From Crassaminicella profunda (GTDB taxonomy: Bacteria; Bacillota; Clostridia; Peptostreptococcales; Thermotaleaceae), in assembly GCF_019884785.1 (NCBI RefSeq), contig NZ_CP082326.1:3589355-3653354 (forward strand): 64,000 bases of DNA, written 5' to 3'. Made by a program: the position numbers and the translations under genes. The notes beneath the pieces are model-generated. The model had not been told where the DNA came from, made no database searches, and saw only the letters and a list, made by a program, of their open reading frames with translations. Below, piece by piece: positions 19,035 through 28,091 of this stretch; positions within the stretch are counted from its first letter, which is position 1; each line of letters begins with the position of its first letter.

Positions 19035-21487
19035 TATTTTCCTAATTTTAGCTTATTTTTAAATACAATTTGATCATTTTCTACGTCTACAAAAATATCA
19101 TCATTTTTTGAAATATTTCCCTTCAATATTTCTTCAGACAAAGCATCCTCTATCATTCTTGTAATAGCACGTTTTAATGGTCTTGCACCATATTCTTGGT
19201 CAAATCCTTTTTCGCCTAGAAGTTTCTTAGCCATTTCTGATGTTTCAAGTTTTATATTTAATGCACTCATTCTTTTTGCTAAATCTTTGATCATCAATTT
19301 TACAATTTCATTAATGTGTTCTTTCTCTAAAGGATGGAAAACAATCACTTCATCAATTCTATTTAAAAACTCTGGTCTGAAGCTTTTTCTTAATTCATTC
19401 ATCACATTTTCTTTCATTTTTTCATAAGCAGTTTGTTTTTCATCCTCTACTGCTCCTGCAAATCCTAGTGTTTTTTGTTTTCTAATGGTATGTGCTCCTA
19501 CATTTGATGTCATAATGACTACCGTATTTTTAAAATCAACTACTTTTCCCTTTGCATCTGTAAGCCTTCCATCATCAAGGATTTGAAGCAAAATATTGAA
19601 TACATCTGGATGAGCTTTTTCAATTTCATCAAACAACACAACAGAATAAGGCTTTCTTCTTATTTTTTCAGTGAGCTGTCCTCCTTCATCATATCCTACA
19701 TATCCTGGAGGTGAACCCACTAAACGAGATACAGCATGTTTCTCCATATATTCAGACATATCAATACGAATTAAACTATCCTCATCTCCAAACAAAGCTT
19801 CTGCCAGTGCTTTAGACAGCTCTGTTTTTCCTACTCCAGTAGGCCCTAAAAATATAAACGAACCAATGGGTCGTTTAGGGTCCTTAAGCCCTACGCGAGC
19901 CCTTCTTACTGCTCTTGCAATAGCTTTTACGGACTCCTCTTGCCCAATGACTCTTTTATGGAGAATTCCTTCCATATTCAAAAGCTTTTCTGACTCTTCT
20001 TGAGCAAGTTTTTTAACTGGAATTCCAGTCCAACTAGCTACAGTTTCTGCAATTTCTTCTTCTCCAACAGTTGCTTTTTTATTCCCTATTGTCTTCCAAT
20101 TATTTTTTCTATTTTGCAGTTCTTCTTTTATTTGTTTTTCTTTATCTCGTACTTTAGCTGCTCTTTCAAAGTCTTGAGCACTAATAGCCTCTTCTTTCTC
20201 CTTTTCAAATTCTTCTATTTTTTCTTCTAAATCCTTTAATTCTGGAGGTTGGGTTACTATTTTTAATCTTATTCTCGATGCAGCTTCATCAATTAAGTCT
20301 ACTGCTTTATCTGGTAAAAATCTATCTGTAATATATCTATGAGAAAGATTTGCAGCAGCTTCTAATGCTTGATCTGTAATTTTTACATTATGATGGGCTT
20401 CATATTTATCCCTTAACCCCTTTAAAATTTGTACAGTTTCTTCAATACTTGGCTCTTCCACATGAATAGGTTGAAATCTTCTCTCAAGGGCCGCATCCTT
20501 TTCAATATGCTTTCTATATTCATCTAAGGTTGTTGCTCCAATAGCTTGTAATTCGCCTCTAGCTAAAGCAGGTTTTAAGATATTTGATGCATCAATAGCA
20601 CCTTCTGCAGCACCAGCTCCAATAATAGTATGCATCTCATCAATAAATAGAATAACATCTTTTGCTTCCCTTAATTCAACCATGACTTTTTTTAATCGAT
20701 CCTCAAATTCACCACGATATTTTGCTCCAGCTACCATAGAAGCTAAATCTAGGGTAACTACCCTTTTATCCTTTAATGTCTCTGGAATATCCCCTGCAAT
20801 GATTTTTTGAGCTAACCCTTCTGCAATTGCCGTTTTTCCTACTCCAGGTTCTCCAATTAAACAAGGATTATTTTTTGTTCTTCTACTCAATATTTGTACT
20901 ACTCTTTCTATTTCTTTGCTTCTTCCTACTACAGGATCTAATTTACCTTCCCTTGCCATCTCTGTTAAATCTCTTCCATATTCATTTAATGTAGGTGTAT
21001 TTTTCTTATTTGACATACGAGTATTTTCCCCTGTATTATTAGGATTTGAATTTCCTAAAAGTTTCATTACTTCATCTCTTGCCTTTGTAAAGTTCACACC
21101 ACTATCTATCAAAATTTTTGCTGCTACACCTTCACCTTCTCGAATCAGTCCTAAAAGCAAATGTTCTGTTCCTATATAATTATGTCCAAGTCTTCTTGCT
21201 TCAGCAAAGCTAAGCTCGAATAATCTCTTTGTTCTAGGCGTAAAACCTAATAATTGTGGGTCAGACTCATTTCCTAATCCAATAATATTTTTAATTTTTT
21301 CTTTTACCTTTTCTAATTTTACTCCCATATTCGTCAAAGCTTTTGCTGCAATCCCTTCCCCTTCTTTTACTAATCCTAGTAAAATATGTTCTGTTCCAAC
21401 ATAATTATGTCTAAGGCTTTTTGCTTCTTCTTGTGCAAGAAAAACTGATTTTTGGGCTTTCTCTGTAAATCGGCTGAACATATCCAT
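19034..21487 (-). CDS. clpC: ATP-dependent Clp protease ATPase subunit ClpC
   Basis: A HSP100 unfoldase that delivers proteins to ClpP, including arginine-phosphorylated ones marked by McsB. The 817 residues comprise two N-terminal Clp repeats ([15 protein letters not shown] and [15 protein letters not shown]), AAA domain 1 with Walker [10 protein letters not shown] near residue 210, and a middle UVR-like coiled segment ([20 protein letters not shown]). AAA domain 2 follows with GPTGVGKTE near 545. The ATG at 21487 is chosen from AGGAGGTG upstream; the GTG at 21496 overlaps that site. It is the last gene of ctsR-mcsA-mcsB-clpC. Confidence 0.97.
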   Translation of the reverse strand: MDMFSRFTEKAQKSVFLAQEEAKSLRHNYVGTEHILLGLVKEGEGIAAKALTNMGVKLEKVKEKIKNIIGLGNESDPQLLGFTPRTKRLFELSFAEARRLGHNYIGTEHLLLGLIREGEGVAAKILIDSGVNFTKARDEVMKLLGNSNPNNTGENTRMSNKKNTPTLNEYGRDLTEMAREGKLDPVVGRSKEIERVVQILSRRTKNNPCLIGEPGVGKTAIAEGLAQKIIAGDIPETLKDKRVVTLDLASMVAGAKYRGEFEDRLKKVMVELREAKDVILFIDEMHTIIGAGAAEGAIDASNILKPALARGELQAIGATTLDEYRKHIEKDAALERRFQPIHVEEPSIEETVQILKGLRDKYEAHHNVKITDQALEAAANLSHRYITDRFLPDKAVDLIDEAASRIRLKIVTQPPELKDLEEKIEEFEKEKEEAISAQDFERAAKVRDKEKQIKEELQNRKNNWKTIGNKKATVGEEEIAETVASWTGIPVKKLAQEESEKLLNMEGILHKRVIGQEESVKAIARAVRRARVGLKDPKRPIGSFIFLGPTGVGKTELSKALAEALFGDEDSLIRIDMSEYMEKHAVSRLVGSPPGYVGYDEGGQLTEKIRRKPYSVVLFDEIEKAHPDVFNILLQILDDGRLTDAKGKVVDFKNTVVIMTSNVGAHTIRKQKTLGFAGAVEDEKQTAYEKMKENVMNELRKSFRPEFLNRIDEVIVFHPLEKEHINEIVKLMIKDLAKRMSALNIKLETSEMAKKLLGEKGFDQEYGARPLKRAITRMIEDALSEEILKGNISKNDDIFVDVENDQIVFKNKLKLGK

Positions 21488-21532
21488 ACAAAACACCTCC
21501 TAGTATATTTATCTTTAACCATTTTTCCTCAA

Positions 21533-22576
21533 TTATTCACATATGTTATTATTACCCAGCTTTTCTCTTACCAAACTCCCACGCCTAATATCTCTTTCAT
21601 TGCTACTCAAAGGTTTTCCAGCTATTTCTTGTAGATAGGCTGATTGTGTCATGACCATAATCTCATTGATATTATCCATGTGAATTTCTTTTAATATTCC
21701 TGTATCTATCCCCAATCTTACATTTGATAAAAGCTTCATACACTCCTGTGAACTTAAGATTCTTGCATTACATAAGATTCCAAAAGACCTATAAATCTGA
21801 TCTTCAAGCTGCATTCCATTATTAGATAAAAGGGTACTTCTTGCATCTCTTTCCTTTTGAATAATCTGCCTTGTCACATCCTTAAGATTTCCAATAATAT
21901 CCTTTTCATTTCTTCCTAATGTAAGTTGATTTGATATTTGAAATAGATTTCCAATAAATTCAGTTCCTTCTCCATAAATTCCCCTTACCGCTAAGCCAAT
22001 CTGACTTGCAGCTTGAAGGATTCTATTAATATATCCTGTCATCCTAAGAGCTGGCAAATGTACCATTACGGATGCTCGAATCCCAGTTCCTACATTTGTA
22101 GGACAAGAGGTTAAGTATCCTAGTTTTTCATCAAAAGCATATTTTACTTCCTCTTCTATCACATCATCCATCTTATTAGCTACTTTAAATGCTTCATCTA
22201 ATTGAAATCCTGGAAGCAAACATTGGATTCTTATATGATCCTCTTCATTAATCATAATACTTACAGATTCATCTTTATTTAAAAGAACTGCACCCTTTTC
22301 ATAATTTGTAGCTAAATTTGGGCTAATTAAATGTTTTTCTACTAAAACCTGTCTTTCCATTTGAGAAATTTCTTCTAATGTAATCAAGTCAAAATCATTC
22401 CTAAAAGGGTTATTTCCTTCAAGTATTGCATGAGACACAACTTTAAAAACCTCTTTGCTTTTCCCTTTTGTAAGAGCTATGGGGAAGGGGAATTGTTCTA
22501 CATTTCTAGCTAGTCTTATCCTACTGCTGATAATAATATCATTATCGGGTCCTACTTGCTGTATCCACTTTGTCAT
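21533..22576 (-). CDS. mcsB: Protein arginine kinase McsB
   Basis: Phosphorylates arginine residues of client proteins, including CtsR, and marks them for ClpCP. The 347-residue product belongs to the phosphagen-kinase fold. It has the SSRIRLARN motif near residue 17, NEEDHIRIQ near 108, and the conserved CPTNVGTGIRASVMVHLP active-site segment near 155-172, so it looks active. The ATG at 22576 follows AGGAGGTG, 11 bases after the mcsA stop. Confidence 0.97.
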   Translation of the reverse strand: MTKWIQQVGPDNDIIISSRIRLARNVEQFPFPIALTKGKSKEVFKVVSHAILEGNNPFRNDFDLITLEEISQMERQVLVEKHLISPNLATNYEKGAVLLNKDESVSIMINEEDHIRIQCLLPGFQLDEAFKVANKMDDVIEEEVKYAFDEKLGYLTSCPTNVGTGIRASVMVHLPALRMTGYINRILQAASQIGLAVRGIYGEGTEFIGNLFQISNQLTLGRNEKDIIGNLKDVTRQIIQKERDARSTLLSNNGMQLEDQIYRSFGILCNARILSSQECMKLLSNVRLGIDTGILKEIHMDNINEIMVMTQSAYLQEIAGKPLSSNERDIRRGSLVREKLGNNNICE

Positions 22577-22587
22577 GACAACACCTC

Positions 22588-23100
22588 CTAAAATTCTTCC
22601 TTTAAATGATTTTCAAGATCTTTGATTTTATCTCTAAGGATCACAGCTTCCTCATAAGCTTCCTTTTTTACAGCCTCATTTAACTTCAATTTTAATTCTT
22701 TTATTTCATTTTTTATTCTTAAAGAACCCCCTGCCCTTTTTGGTATTTTTCCTATATGGCTTTCATTTCCTTGAATCCTTTTTACCAAAGTATTTAATTT
22801 TTCTTCAAAAGCATGATAACACTTAGAGCATCCCAACCTTCCTAATTGTTTAAATTTTCCATATGTCATGCCACAATGATCACATTTTGTAGCTTTAACA
22901 TAGTCTACTTTAATAGGCGAGTCCTGTATAGAATCTAATATACTTGTTAAAAAATTATTGATGGAAAAAGATGTATCAAAAGAAATTTGTTCATTTTGTT
23001 TGGCGCACTGCTCACATAAATGAAGCTCTGTCTTTTGATCATTCAATATTTTTGTCAAATGTACCGTGGCCGGTCTTTTATTACATTTTTCACACAACAT
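22588..23100 (-). CDS. mcsA: McsA, zinc-finger activator of McsB
   Basis: Activates the arginine kinase McsB and modulates CtsR. The 170-residue product has paired zinc-finger cysteines (MLCEKCNKRPA, LHLCEQCAKQ, then CDHCGMTYG and GCSKCYHAF) in its first 95 residues. A C-terminal UVR motif (KKEAYEEAVILRDKIKDLE) contacts ClpC. It starts 2 bases after the ctsR stop, so translation is coupled. Confidence 0.96.
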   Translation of the reverse strand: MLCEKCNKRPATVHLTKILNDQKTELHLCEQCAKQNEQISFDTSFSINNFLTSILDSIQDSPIKVDYVKATKCDHCGMTYGKFKQLGRLGCSKCYHAFEEKLNTLVKRIQGNESHIGKIPKRAGGSLRIKNEIKELKLKLNEAVKKEAYEEAVILRDKIKDLENHLKEEF

Positions 23101-23102
23101 TT

Positions 23103-23573
23103 TTATTCCCTCCCATTATAGTTGAATATAGCAATCATCATACTCTTTAAAAGGTTAGCTCTTACTTCATCTTTTATATTCATAGGTGTATGAATACTTC
23201 TATCACTTATAGCAGCTTTCATCAACACACTTTCTCTTTCTGTAATAATTTTTTTTTCCTTTAATACTTCAATAATAGATGAGCCTCTCATTTTACTAAC
23301 ACTATCTCCTATTTCCTCAAGAAGCATCCTTACATATTCATTTTTATCAACATTTATCTTAAAAATCTTTATATGTCCACCTCCACCCCTTCTACTCTCA
23401 ATCAAATATCCCTTATCAAGACTAAATCGAGTGGTAAGTACATAATTTATTTGCGAAGGCGCACAGTTGAAATAACTTGCTAATTCATTCCTCTGAATCT
23501 CAATACTTTTATTATTCGCATCTTGTAATAATTCCTTTAAAAAAATTTCAATAATATCACTTAATCTTGGCAT
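23103..23573 (-). CDS. ctsR: Class III stress gene repressor CtsR
   Basis: Represses clp genes until heat or other protein stress. The product is 156 residues. The N-terminal winged helix (PRLSDIIEIFLKELLQ; NELASYFNCAPSQINYVLTTRF) carries the glycine-rich wing RRGGGGHIKI that reads the operator and senses temperature, and a C-terminal dimer/McsB-binding domain follows. The ATG at 23573 is selected because GAGGAG stands 6 bases before it. The longer frame from 23636 would run through the operator. A CtsR operator lies at 23589-23605, so the operon is autoregulated. Confidence 0.96.
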   Translation of the reverse strand: MPRLSDIIEIFLKELLQDANNKSIEIQRNELASYFNCAPSQINYVLTTRFSLDKGYLIESRRGGGGHIKIFKINVDKNEYVRMLLEEIGDSVSKMRGSSIIEVLKEKKIITERESVLMKAAISDRSIHTPMNIKDEVRANLLKSMMIAIFNYNGRE

Positions 23574-23588
23574 ATTCATCTCCTCATT

Positions 23589-23605
23589 TTTGACTTTCTT
23601 TGACT
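23589..23605 (-). promoter_or_regulatory. CtsR operator
   Basis: The minus strand reads AGTCAAAGAAAGTCAAA, an exact match to the CtsR heptad-repeat consensus RGTCAAANANRGTCAAA, placed 16 bases upstream of the ctsR ATG. A candidate promoter (TTGAAG, 17-base spacer, TAAACT) lies immediately upstream, so bound CtsR would cover the early transcribed region. Confidence 0.92.
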
Positions 23606-23765
23606 TTAGTTTAATAAAAAAAGTCTCATCCTTCAAGTTTAATTTCTTTGAGATTTATCAGATTTTTTCATATATATTTAGTATTTGCTTTATTTTTCTA
23701 TTGTTTTCTATCTATTTTTGCCTTTTACAGTAAATATTATAATATTATTCAAAACTCTTTTATTC

Positions 23766-23797
23766 TAAAAAAAAAAAGCCAATCAATGATTGACCTT
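23766..23797 (-). terminator. Terminator of the 79-residue protein gene
   Basis: The hairpin AGGTCAATC-ATT-GATTGGCTT (23777-23797, two wobble pairs) is followed by a long T-run on the minus strand. Confidence 0.8.
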
Positions 23798-23799
23798 CT

Positions 23800-24039
23800 T
23801 TAATTCTTCTTTCTATGGGCAATAATATGATATTTATCATCATCATGTCCTCCCTTTGGAAGTACATCAAATCCATTATTCCTTAATATGTCAAATAAAT
23901 AATCTGCCTGAGTCGCATCATTAGCATCCATAGTAATAATTAATTCATCCTCTTCACCTACTTCTTTTAATACATCTATTAATTGGGTATTTGCATTCAT
24001 CCCTAATTCCTTATCATAATTTACATAATGATCTGTCAT
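23800..24039 (-). CDS. Small conserved protein of unknown function
   Basis: A 79-residue acidic protein with no signal peptide, membrane segment or cysteine. A central segment, LIITMDANDATQADYLFDILRNNG, is followed by FDVLPKGGHDDDKYHIIAHRKKN; the alternating pattern suggests a small alpha/beta fold. I do not recognise a family and assign no function. The ATG at 24039 has a strong ribosome binding site (AGAAGGAGGAAAAC), and a terminator follows the stop, so it is a genuine monocistronic gene between ctsR and the EF-G paralogue. Confidence 0.75.
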   Translation of the reverse strand: MTDHYVNYDKELGMNANTQLIDVLKEVGEEDELIITMDANDATQADYLFDILRNNGFDVLPKGGHDDDKYHIIAHRKKN

Positions 24040-24158
24040 TGTTTTCCTCCTTCTTATTTTTTGTTCTATAATATTATTCTCTTTTAACGTAGTTTACTAT
24101 TCATCAATAAAAAACAATAATCTTTTCATAAAGTTACTAAATACTTTCACATAAAAAT

Positions 24159-24190
24159 AAATAAAGATGGTGGTTACACCATCTTTATTT
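24159..24190 (-). terminator. Terminator of the EF-G-like gene
   Basis: A perfect 14-bp stem (AAATAAAGATGGTG/CACCATCTTTATTT, loop of 4) is followed on the minus strand by a T-rich stretch. Confidence 0.87.
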
Positions 24191-24198
24191 ACGCTCTA

Positions 24199-26265
24199 TT
24201 ATTTTTTTGCCTTTACCCCTTCAACGATTTTAGGACTAAGATGAGCTGGTACCTCATCATATCTTATAAATTCCATTGTAAAACTTCCTCTTGCCTGTGT
24301 CATAGAACGAAGGTCTGTTGCATACTTAAACAACTCTGCTTGAGGAGCTTCTGCAACAACTTTTTGACTACCATCTCCAGCAGGCTCCATCCCAAGAATT
24401 CTTCCGCGTCGTTTATTCATATCTCCCATAATATCTCCCATGTAATCCTCTGGAATAATAATCTCTACATGCATAATAGGTTCAAGGAGTATTGGACTTG
24501 CTTCTTCCATTCCTTTTTTAAATGCCAATGATGCAGCAATCTTAAATGCCATTTCAGAAGAGTCTACATCATGATAAGATCCATCATACAAAATTGCTTT
24601 CATATTTACAACTGGAAATCCTGCTAAAACTCCACATTCTAAACATTCTCTTAAGCCTTTTTCAACAGCTGGAATATAGTTTTTAGGAACAGATCCACCA
24701 AAGATTTCTTCCTCAAATATAAACTCCTCTTGTGCTGGTTCAAATCTTATCTTTACATCTCCATATTGCCCATGTCCGCCTGATTGCTTTTTATGTTTCC
24801 CTTGTACATCTGCCTTTCCTTTGATGGTTTCTCTATATGGAATAATTTGATCTACCAATGTTACGTCTACACCAAATTTATTTTTTAGCTTACTTGTAAT
24901 CACATCGATATGCATATCCCCTTGCCCGCCTATAAGGGTTTGCTTTGTTTCCTTATTTCTCTCTACAACAAAAGTGGGATCTTCTTCTGTTAATCTATTT
25001 AATCCTGTACCGATTTTTTCTTCATCCCCTTTAGCCTTTGGCTCAACTGCCATAAATAATGTAGGTTGAGGAAATTGAATCTTCCCATATTGAACAGGGT
25101 TATTTTTATCACATAAAGTATCTCCAGTTTGAGCATATTGAAGCTTTGCAACTGCTACAATATCTCCAGCAACAACTCGGTCTACCTGGATTTGGCTTTT
25201 CCCTCTCAATAAAAACATGCTTCCTATTTTCTCTATTTCATCCTTTTCAGGATTATATACTTCCATATCTCCTTTTAACTCACCAGAAATCACTTTCATC
25301 AAGGATATCTTTCCAACATATGGGTCAACAATGGTCTTAAAAACTAACGCTGAAAATGGTTCTGAAGTATTTATATGTCTAATTACTTCACTTTGGTCAT
25401 TCGGATTTATTCCATGATAAGGCTTCAAATCCTTTGGAGTTGGCATATAAGTATCAATCATATTCATTAAGGTATGTATCCCAATATTATTCACTGCAGA
25501 ACCTACTAAAACAGGGACAATAGAGCCATCTAAAACACCTTTACGTAATCCCACATGAATTTCTTCCGGTGTAAATGGTTCTCCTTCAAAATATTTTTCC
25601 ATCAATACTTCATCACTTTCAGCTACAGATTCCATGAGCATGTCTCTGATTGGCTGAATTCTCTCCATCCATTCTTCTTTTATTGGTGCATCTACACATT
25701 CTTTTCCATTATATTCCCTTGCTACTAAATCTACTACATTCACAAGTCCTCGGAGACCTCGATCTGTTCCTAATGGAATAGCAAAAGGTGCAATGGCCTT
25801 TCCAAATTTTTCTCTTAACTGATTAATGGTCTTATCATAATTAACGTTTTCCTTATCCATCTTATTTAAAAATATTAATTTAGGCATTTTTCTCTTGCTT
25901 GTATATTCCCAAGCTTTTTCCGTTCCAACCTCAACTCCTGAAGTTGCATCTACTACAATAATTGCTCCTCCAGAAATTCTCAAAGCACTATTTACCTCTC
26001 CAACAAAGTCGAAGTATCCTGGTGTATCTAAAATATTATATTTATCTTTATTCCATTCAATAGGAATTAAACTCGTATTAATAGAAAGATTTCTATCTAT
26101 TTCTTGCTTATCAAAATCTGATACAGTATTTCCGTCTTCTGTTTTTCCGATTCTATTTGTAACCTTCGTTGTATATAGCATTGCTTCTGTTAAAATAGTC
26201 TTCCCACAACCACCATGTCCAACTAATGCTACATTCCTTATTTTGTCACTTACATACGCCTTCAT
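24199..26265 (-). CDS. Elongation factor G paralogue (EF-G2-like translational GTPase)
   Basis: A 688-residue translational GTPase with the five-domain EF-G layout. G1 is GHGGCGKT rather than the AHIDAGKT of canonical EF-G. Switch II is DTPGYFDFVGE, so the usual catalytic His of DTPGH is Tyr. G4 is NKMDKE. Domain IV carries GGHGQYGDVKIRFEP and the C-terminal domain GDIMGDMNKRRGRILGME, so it is full-length. As I recall, this GHGG/DTPGY subfamily is widespread in Clostridia and Actinobacteria alongside the housekeeping fusA, and its exact role is unsettled. The ATG at 26265 follows GAGGGGGAAG. It is monocistronic. Confidence 0.88.
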   Translation of the reverse strand: MKAYVSDKIRNVALVGHGGCGKTILTEAMLYTTKVTNRIGKTEDGNTVSDFDKQEIDRNLSINTSLIPIEWNKDKYNILDTPGYFDFVGEVNSALRISGGAIIVVDATSGVEVGTEKAWEYTSKRKMPKLIFLNKMDKENVNYDKTINQLREKFGKAIAPFAIPLGTDRGLRGLVNVVDLVAREYNGKECVDAPIKEEWMERIQPIRDMLMESVAESDEVLMEKYFEGEPFTPEEIHVGLRKGVLDGSIVPVLVGSAVNNIGIHTLMNMIDTYMPTPKDLKPYHGINPNDQSEVIRHINTSEPFSALVFKTIVDPYVGKISLMKVISGELKGDMEVYNPEKDEIEKIGSMFLLRGKSQIQVDRVVAGDIVAVAKLQYAQTGDTLCDKNNPVQYGKIQFPQPTLFMAVEPKAKGDEEKIGTGLNRLTEEDPTFVVERNKETKQTLIGGQGDMHIDVITSKLKNKFGVDVTLVDQIIPYRETIKGKADVQGKHKKQSGGHGQYGDVKIRFEPAQEEFIFEEEIFGGSVPKNYIPAVEKGLRECLECGVLAGFPVVNMKAILYDGSYHDVDSSEMAFKIAASLAFKKGMEEASPILLEPIMHVEIIIPEDYMGDIMGDMNKRRGRILGMEPAGDGSQKVVAEAPQAELFKYATDLRSMTQARGSFTMEFIRYDEVPAHLSPKIVEGVKAKK

Positions 26266-26722
26266 TTGTCTTCCCCCTCACTCCAATATTTGTTGTAATG
26301 TTTAGACAACTCTAAATAAATATATTCTATATTTTTCTGAAGATTCCTTCTTATTTAATAAATTTTGTATTTTTTTGTATATTCAAAATTCTATATTTTA
26401 TTACAAACATTAAATTTATCTTTCTCCTATTTTTCCTATATATTTCTATTATTATACCTTTTTCTTTCTCTCCTTATAAACTATACTCTCCTTGAAATTA
26501 AGCGTATTATCCATAGATTTACCTATTAACACCCCTTACAAATTGATGCTATTTTTTTGAATTATAGACATAAAATTTAAATCTGAAAAAAATGTAGTCG
26601 AGCGAAAATTCGGAAAACTTCAATGTTTCATGAAGGAATTTGAAAATATTTACAGAAATTTATTTATGCAGATAAAAAAGTTTACTTTAAAAATATTCAA
26701 CAAAATATCTTGGAGGTATTTT
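26266..26722. other. 457-base AT-rich intergenic region
   Basis: No credible gene is seen here. It holds the upstream region of the EF-G-like gene (minus strand, TATAAT-like box near 26450-26456) and of the 145-residue protein gene (plus strand). The plus-strand frame that opens at 26630 lacks a ribosome binding site until 26723. Confidence 0.5.
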
Positions 26723-27160
26723 ATGATGAAAATTACTAAAAAAATGTATGAGGAATATCTAAACGAATTAGGTGTTCCAGAAAATGAAAAATTTGAAAAC
26801 GGTGGTAACTATAGAGGGAAAAAGTATGGAAGCTGGCTGAGAAGAAATGATAAAGCAGCTTTCGACATAGGCTATAATCAATATGTAGTCATTAAAAATA
26901 TTTCATATATTTTAAAGGAAGAACATATTGAAAAAGAATGTCATGTTCTTACACCTATTGAATGTTCATATAATAACTATCAAGGCAGACCACCTTTATT
27001 AATGATCACCAGCGAATTAGAAAGTACATTTATTGCTGAATTTATTGATGAATGGATTCCAAAAGATAAGTATTTGCTTAAGCCTTGTTCTAATTATTGT
27101 CTTGGAGTTTATCCTAGGAAAAGTCAAGAACAATTCATAACCAGATTAATGGTTGGATAA
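26723..27160 (+). CDS. Hypothetical protein, no recognised family
   Basis: A 145-residue soluble protein, MMKITKKMYEEYLNELGVPE at its start, with no signal peptide or membrane segment. The middle (GKKYGSWLRRNDKAAFDIGYNQYV) is rich in basic and aromatic residues, and the end has two cysteines (KPCSNYCLGVYPRK). I do not recognise a domain. The start at 26723 is chosen because TTGGAGG lies 6 bases upstream. The frame extends back to 26630 without any ribosome binding site. It stands alone between genes of the other strand and has its own terminator. Confidence 0.65.
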   Translation: MMKITKKMYEEYLNELGVPENEKFENGGNYRGKKYGSWLRRNDKAAFDIGYNQYVVIKNISYILKEEHIEKECHVLTPIECSYNNYQGRPPLLMITSELESTFIAEFIDEWIPKDKYLLKPCSNYCLGVYPRKSQEQFITRLMVG

Positions 27161-27170
27161 AAGAAATGTT

Positions 27171-27198
27171 AAAAAGGAGCATCTCTGCTCCTTTTTAA
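27171..27198 (+). terminator. Terminator, probably bidirectional
   Basis: A perfect 11-bp stem (AAAAAGGAGCA/TGCTCCTTTTT, loop TCTC) lies after the 145-residue protein gene. Confidence 0.85.
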
Positions 27199-27239
27199 TC
27201 AAACTCCTTTTTATCTAAAAAAAATATATCTTTATATTT

Positions 27240-28031
27240 CTATTTTTCAGGCCATATTTTAGCCTTTGGATCCTCTAACCATTTATGCTGATCTACAACA
27301 ATTGGCTTTATGTAAGGGTTATTTTCTAAATGTCTAATCACCCAAATATAATACATAGCATATCCAGGGGCTGCTACTTGAGGATGCACAAGATTAGATT
27401 CTATCATAACAGTATCATTATGCTCTAATAGTTCTCCCTCTTCTCCAAGCTTTAATAAGCCAAATCCATTTTCAGGATAAAATTTATAAAAATAAATTTC
27501 AGGTTGTGCATGATAATGAGATGGGAATCCTGACCATTTACCTGGATAATGTACATCTTCTCCTAATACTAAGTTGGAATCTGCTGATATGGATTTATCT
27601 AGAATAGTTTTTACAATTCTAGTCCCTACTTCATTCATTAATCCTTTTCCTCTAACTTCTATCCTACAATCATTTTCTGTATATAATTTAGATGGAAAAA
27701 CAATATCATTTCTAGTTTTATGAACAGATATTTCTGTATCGTCTGCCACACCAGTAATCTTAACTTCTACATCCTTTGGCACATGTAAGCACCAAGGATT
27801 GTTCTCTATAAAAGATTCTCTTTTGATGGTTTCTTTATTTCCTTCCCATTCAAAAGTAACTTCTCCTTTAATTAGTAAAAAAGCTCTCTCTTTTTCTTCT
27901 TTGCTTACTTCTTCTTGTCCTTTTTCTAATCTTAAAATTCCAAAATCCATTAAATAATCTTTATACTCTCCATCAATATCAACGATATCATTATAGCCTG
28001 GCTTAAATCCATCTTTTTGTTGAAATTTCAT
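27240..28031 (-). CDS. 5-deoxy-glucuronate isomerase-like protein (IolB family)
   Basis: Two cupin halves over 263 residues. The second half has the family features GKWSGFPSHYHAQPEIYFYK near residue 165 (His/Glu metal ligands) and LVHPQVAAPGYAMYYIWV near 215, matching the IolB pattern of HKHD...E...HPV...PGY..YYL. IolB isomerises 5-deoxy-glucuronate in inositol breakdown. No other iol gene is nearby, so the true substrate may be a related uronate or ketose. It is the last gene behind dctPQM, which suggests that it processes what the TRAP transporter imports. The ATG at 28031 follows AAAGGATTG. Confidence 0.8.
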   Translation of the reverse strand: MKFQQKDGFKPGYNDIVDIDGEYKDYLMDFGILRLEKGQEEVSKEEKERAFLLIKGEVTFEWEGNKETIKRESFIENNPWCLHVPKDVEVKITGVADDTEISVHKTRNDIVFPSKLYTENDCRIEVRGKGLMNEVGTRIVKTILDKSISADSNLVLGEDVHYPGKWSGFPSHYHAQPEIYFYKFYPENGFGLLKLGEEGELLEHNDTVMIESNLVHPQVAAPGYAMYYIWVIRHLENNPYIKPIVVDQHKWLEDPKAKIWPEK

Positions 28032-28091
28032 AAAATCAATCCTTTCTTCATCGATTATATATCTTTTGCTTGTACTTTTAAAAAAATATTT

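Noticed and set aside
23574-23636. Extending ctsR upstream to 23636
   Set aside because: That stretch contains the CtsR operator and the promoter region; GAGGAG sits right before the ATG at 23573.
26630-26722. Upstream extension of the 145-residue orphan gene
   Set aside because: No ribosome binding site precedes 26630, while TTGGAGG directly precedes 26723.
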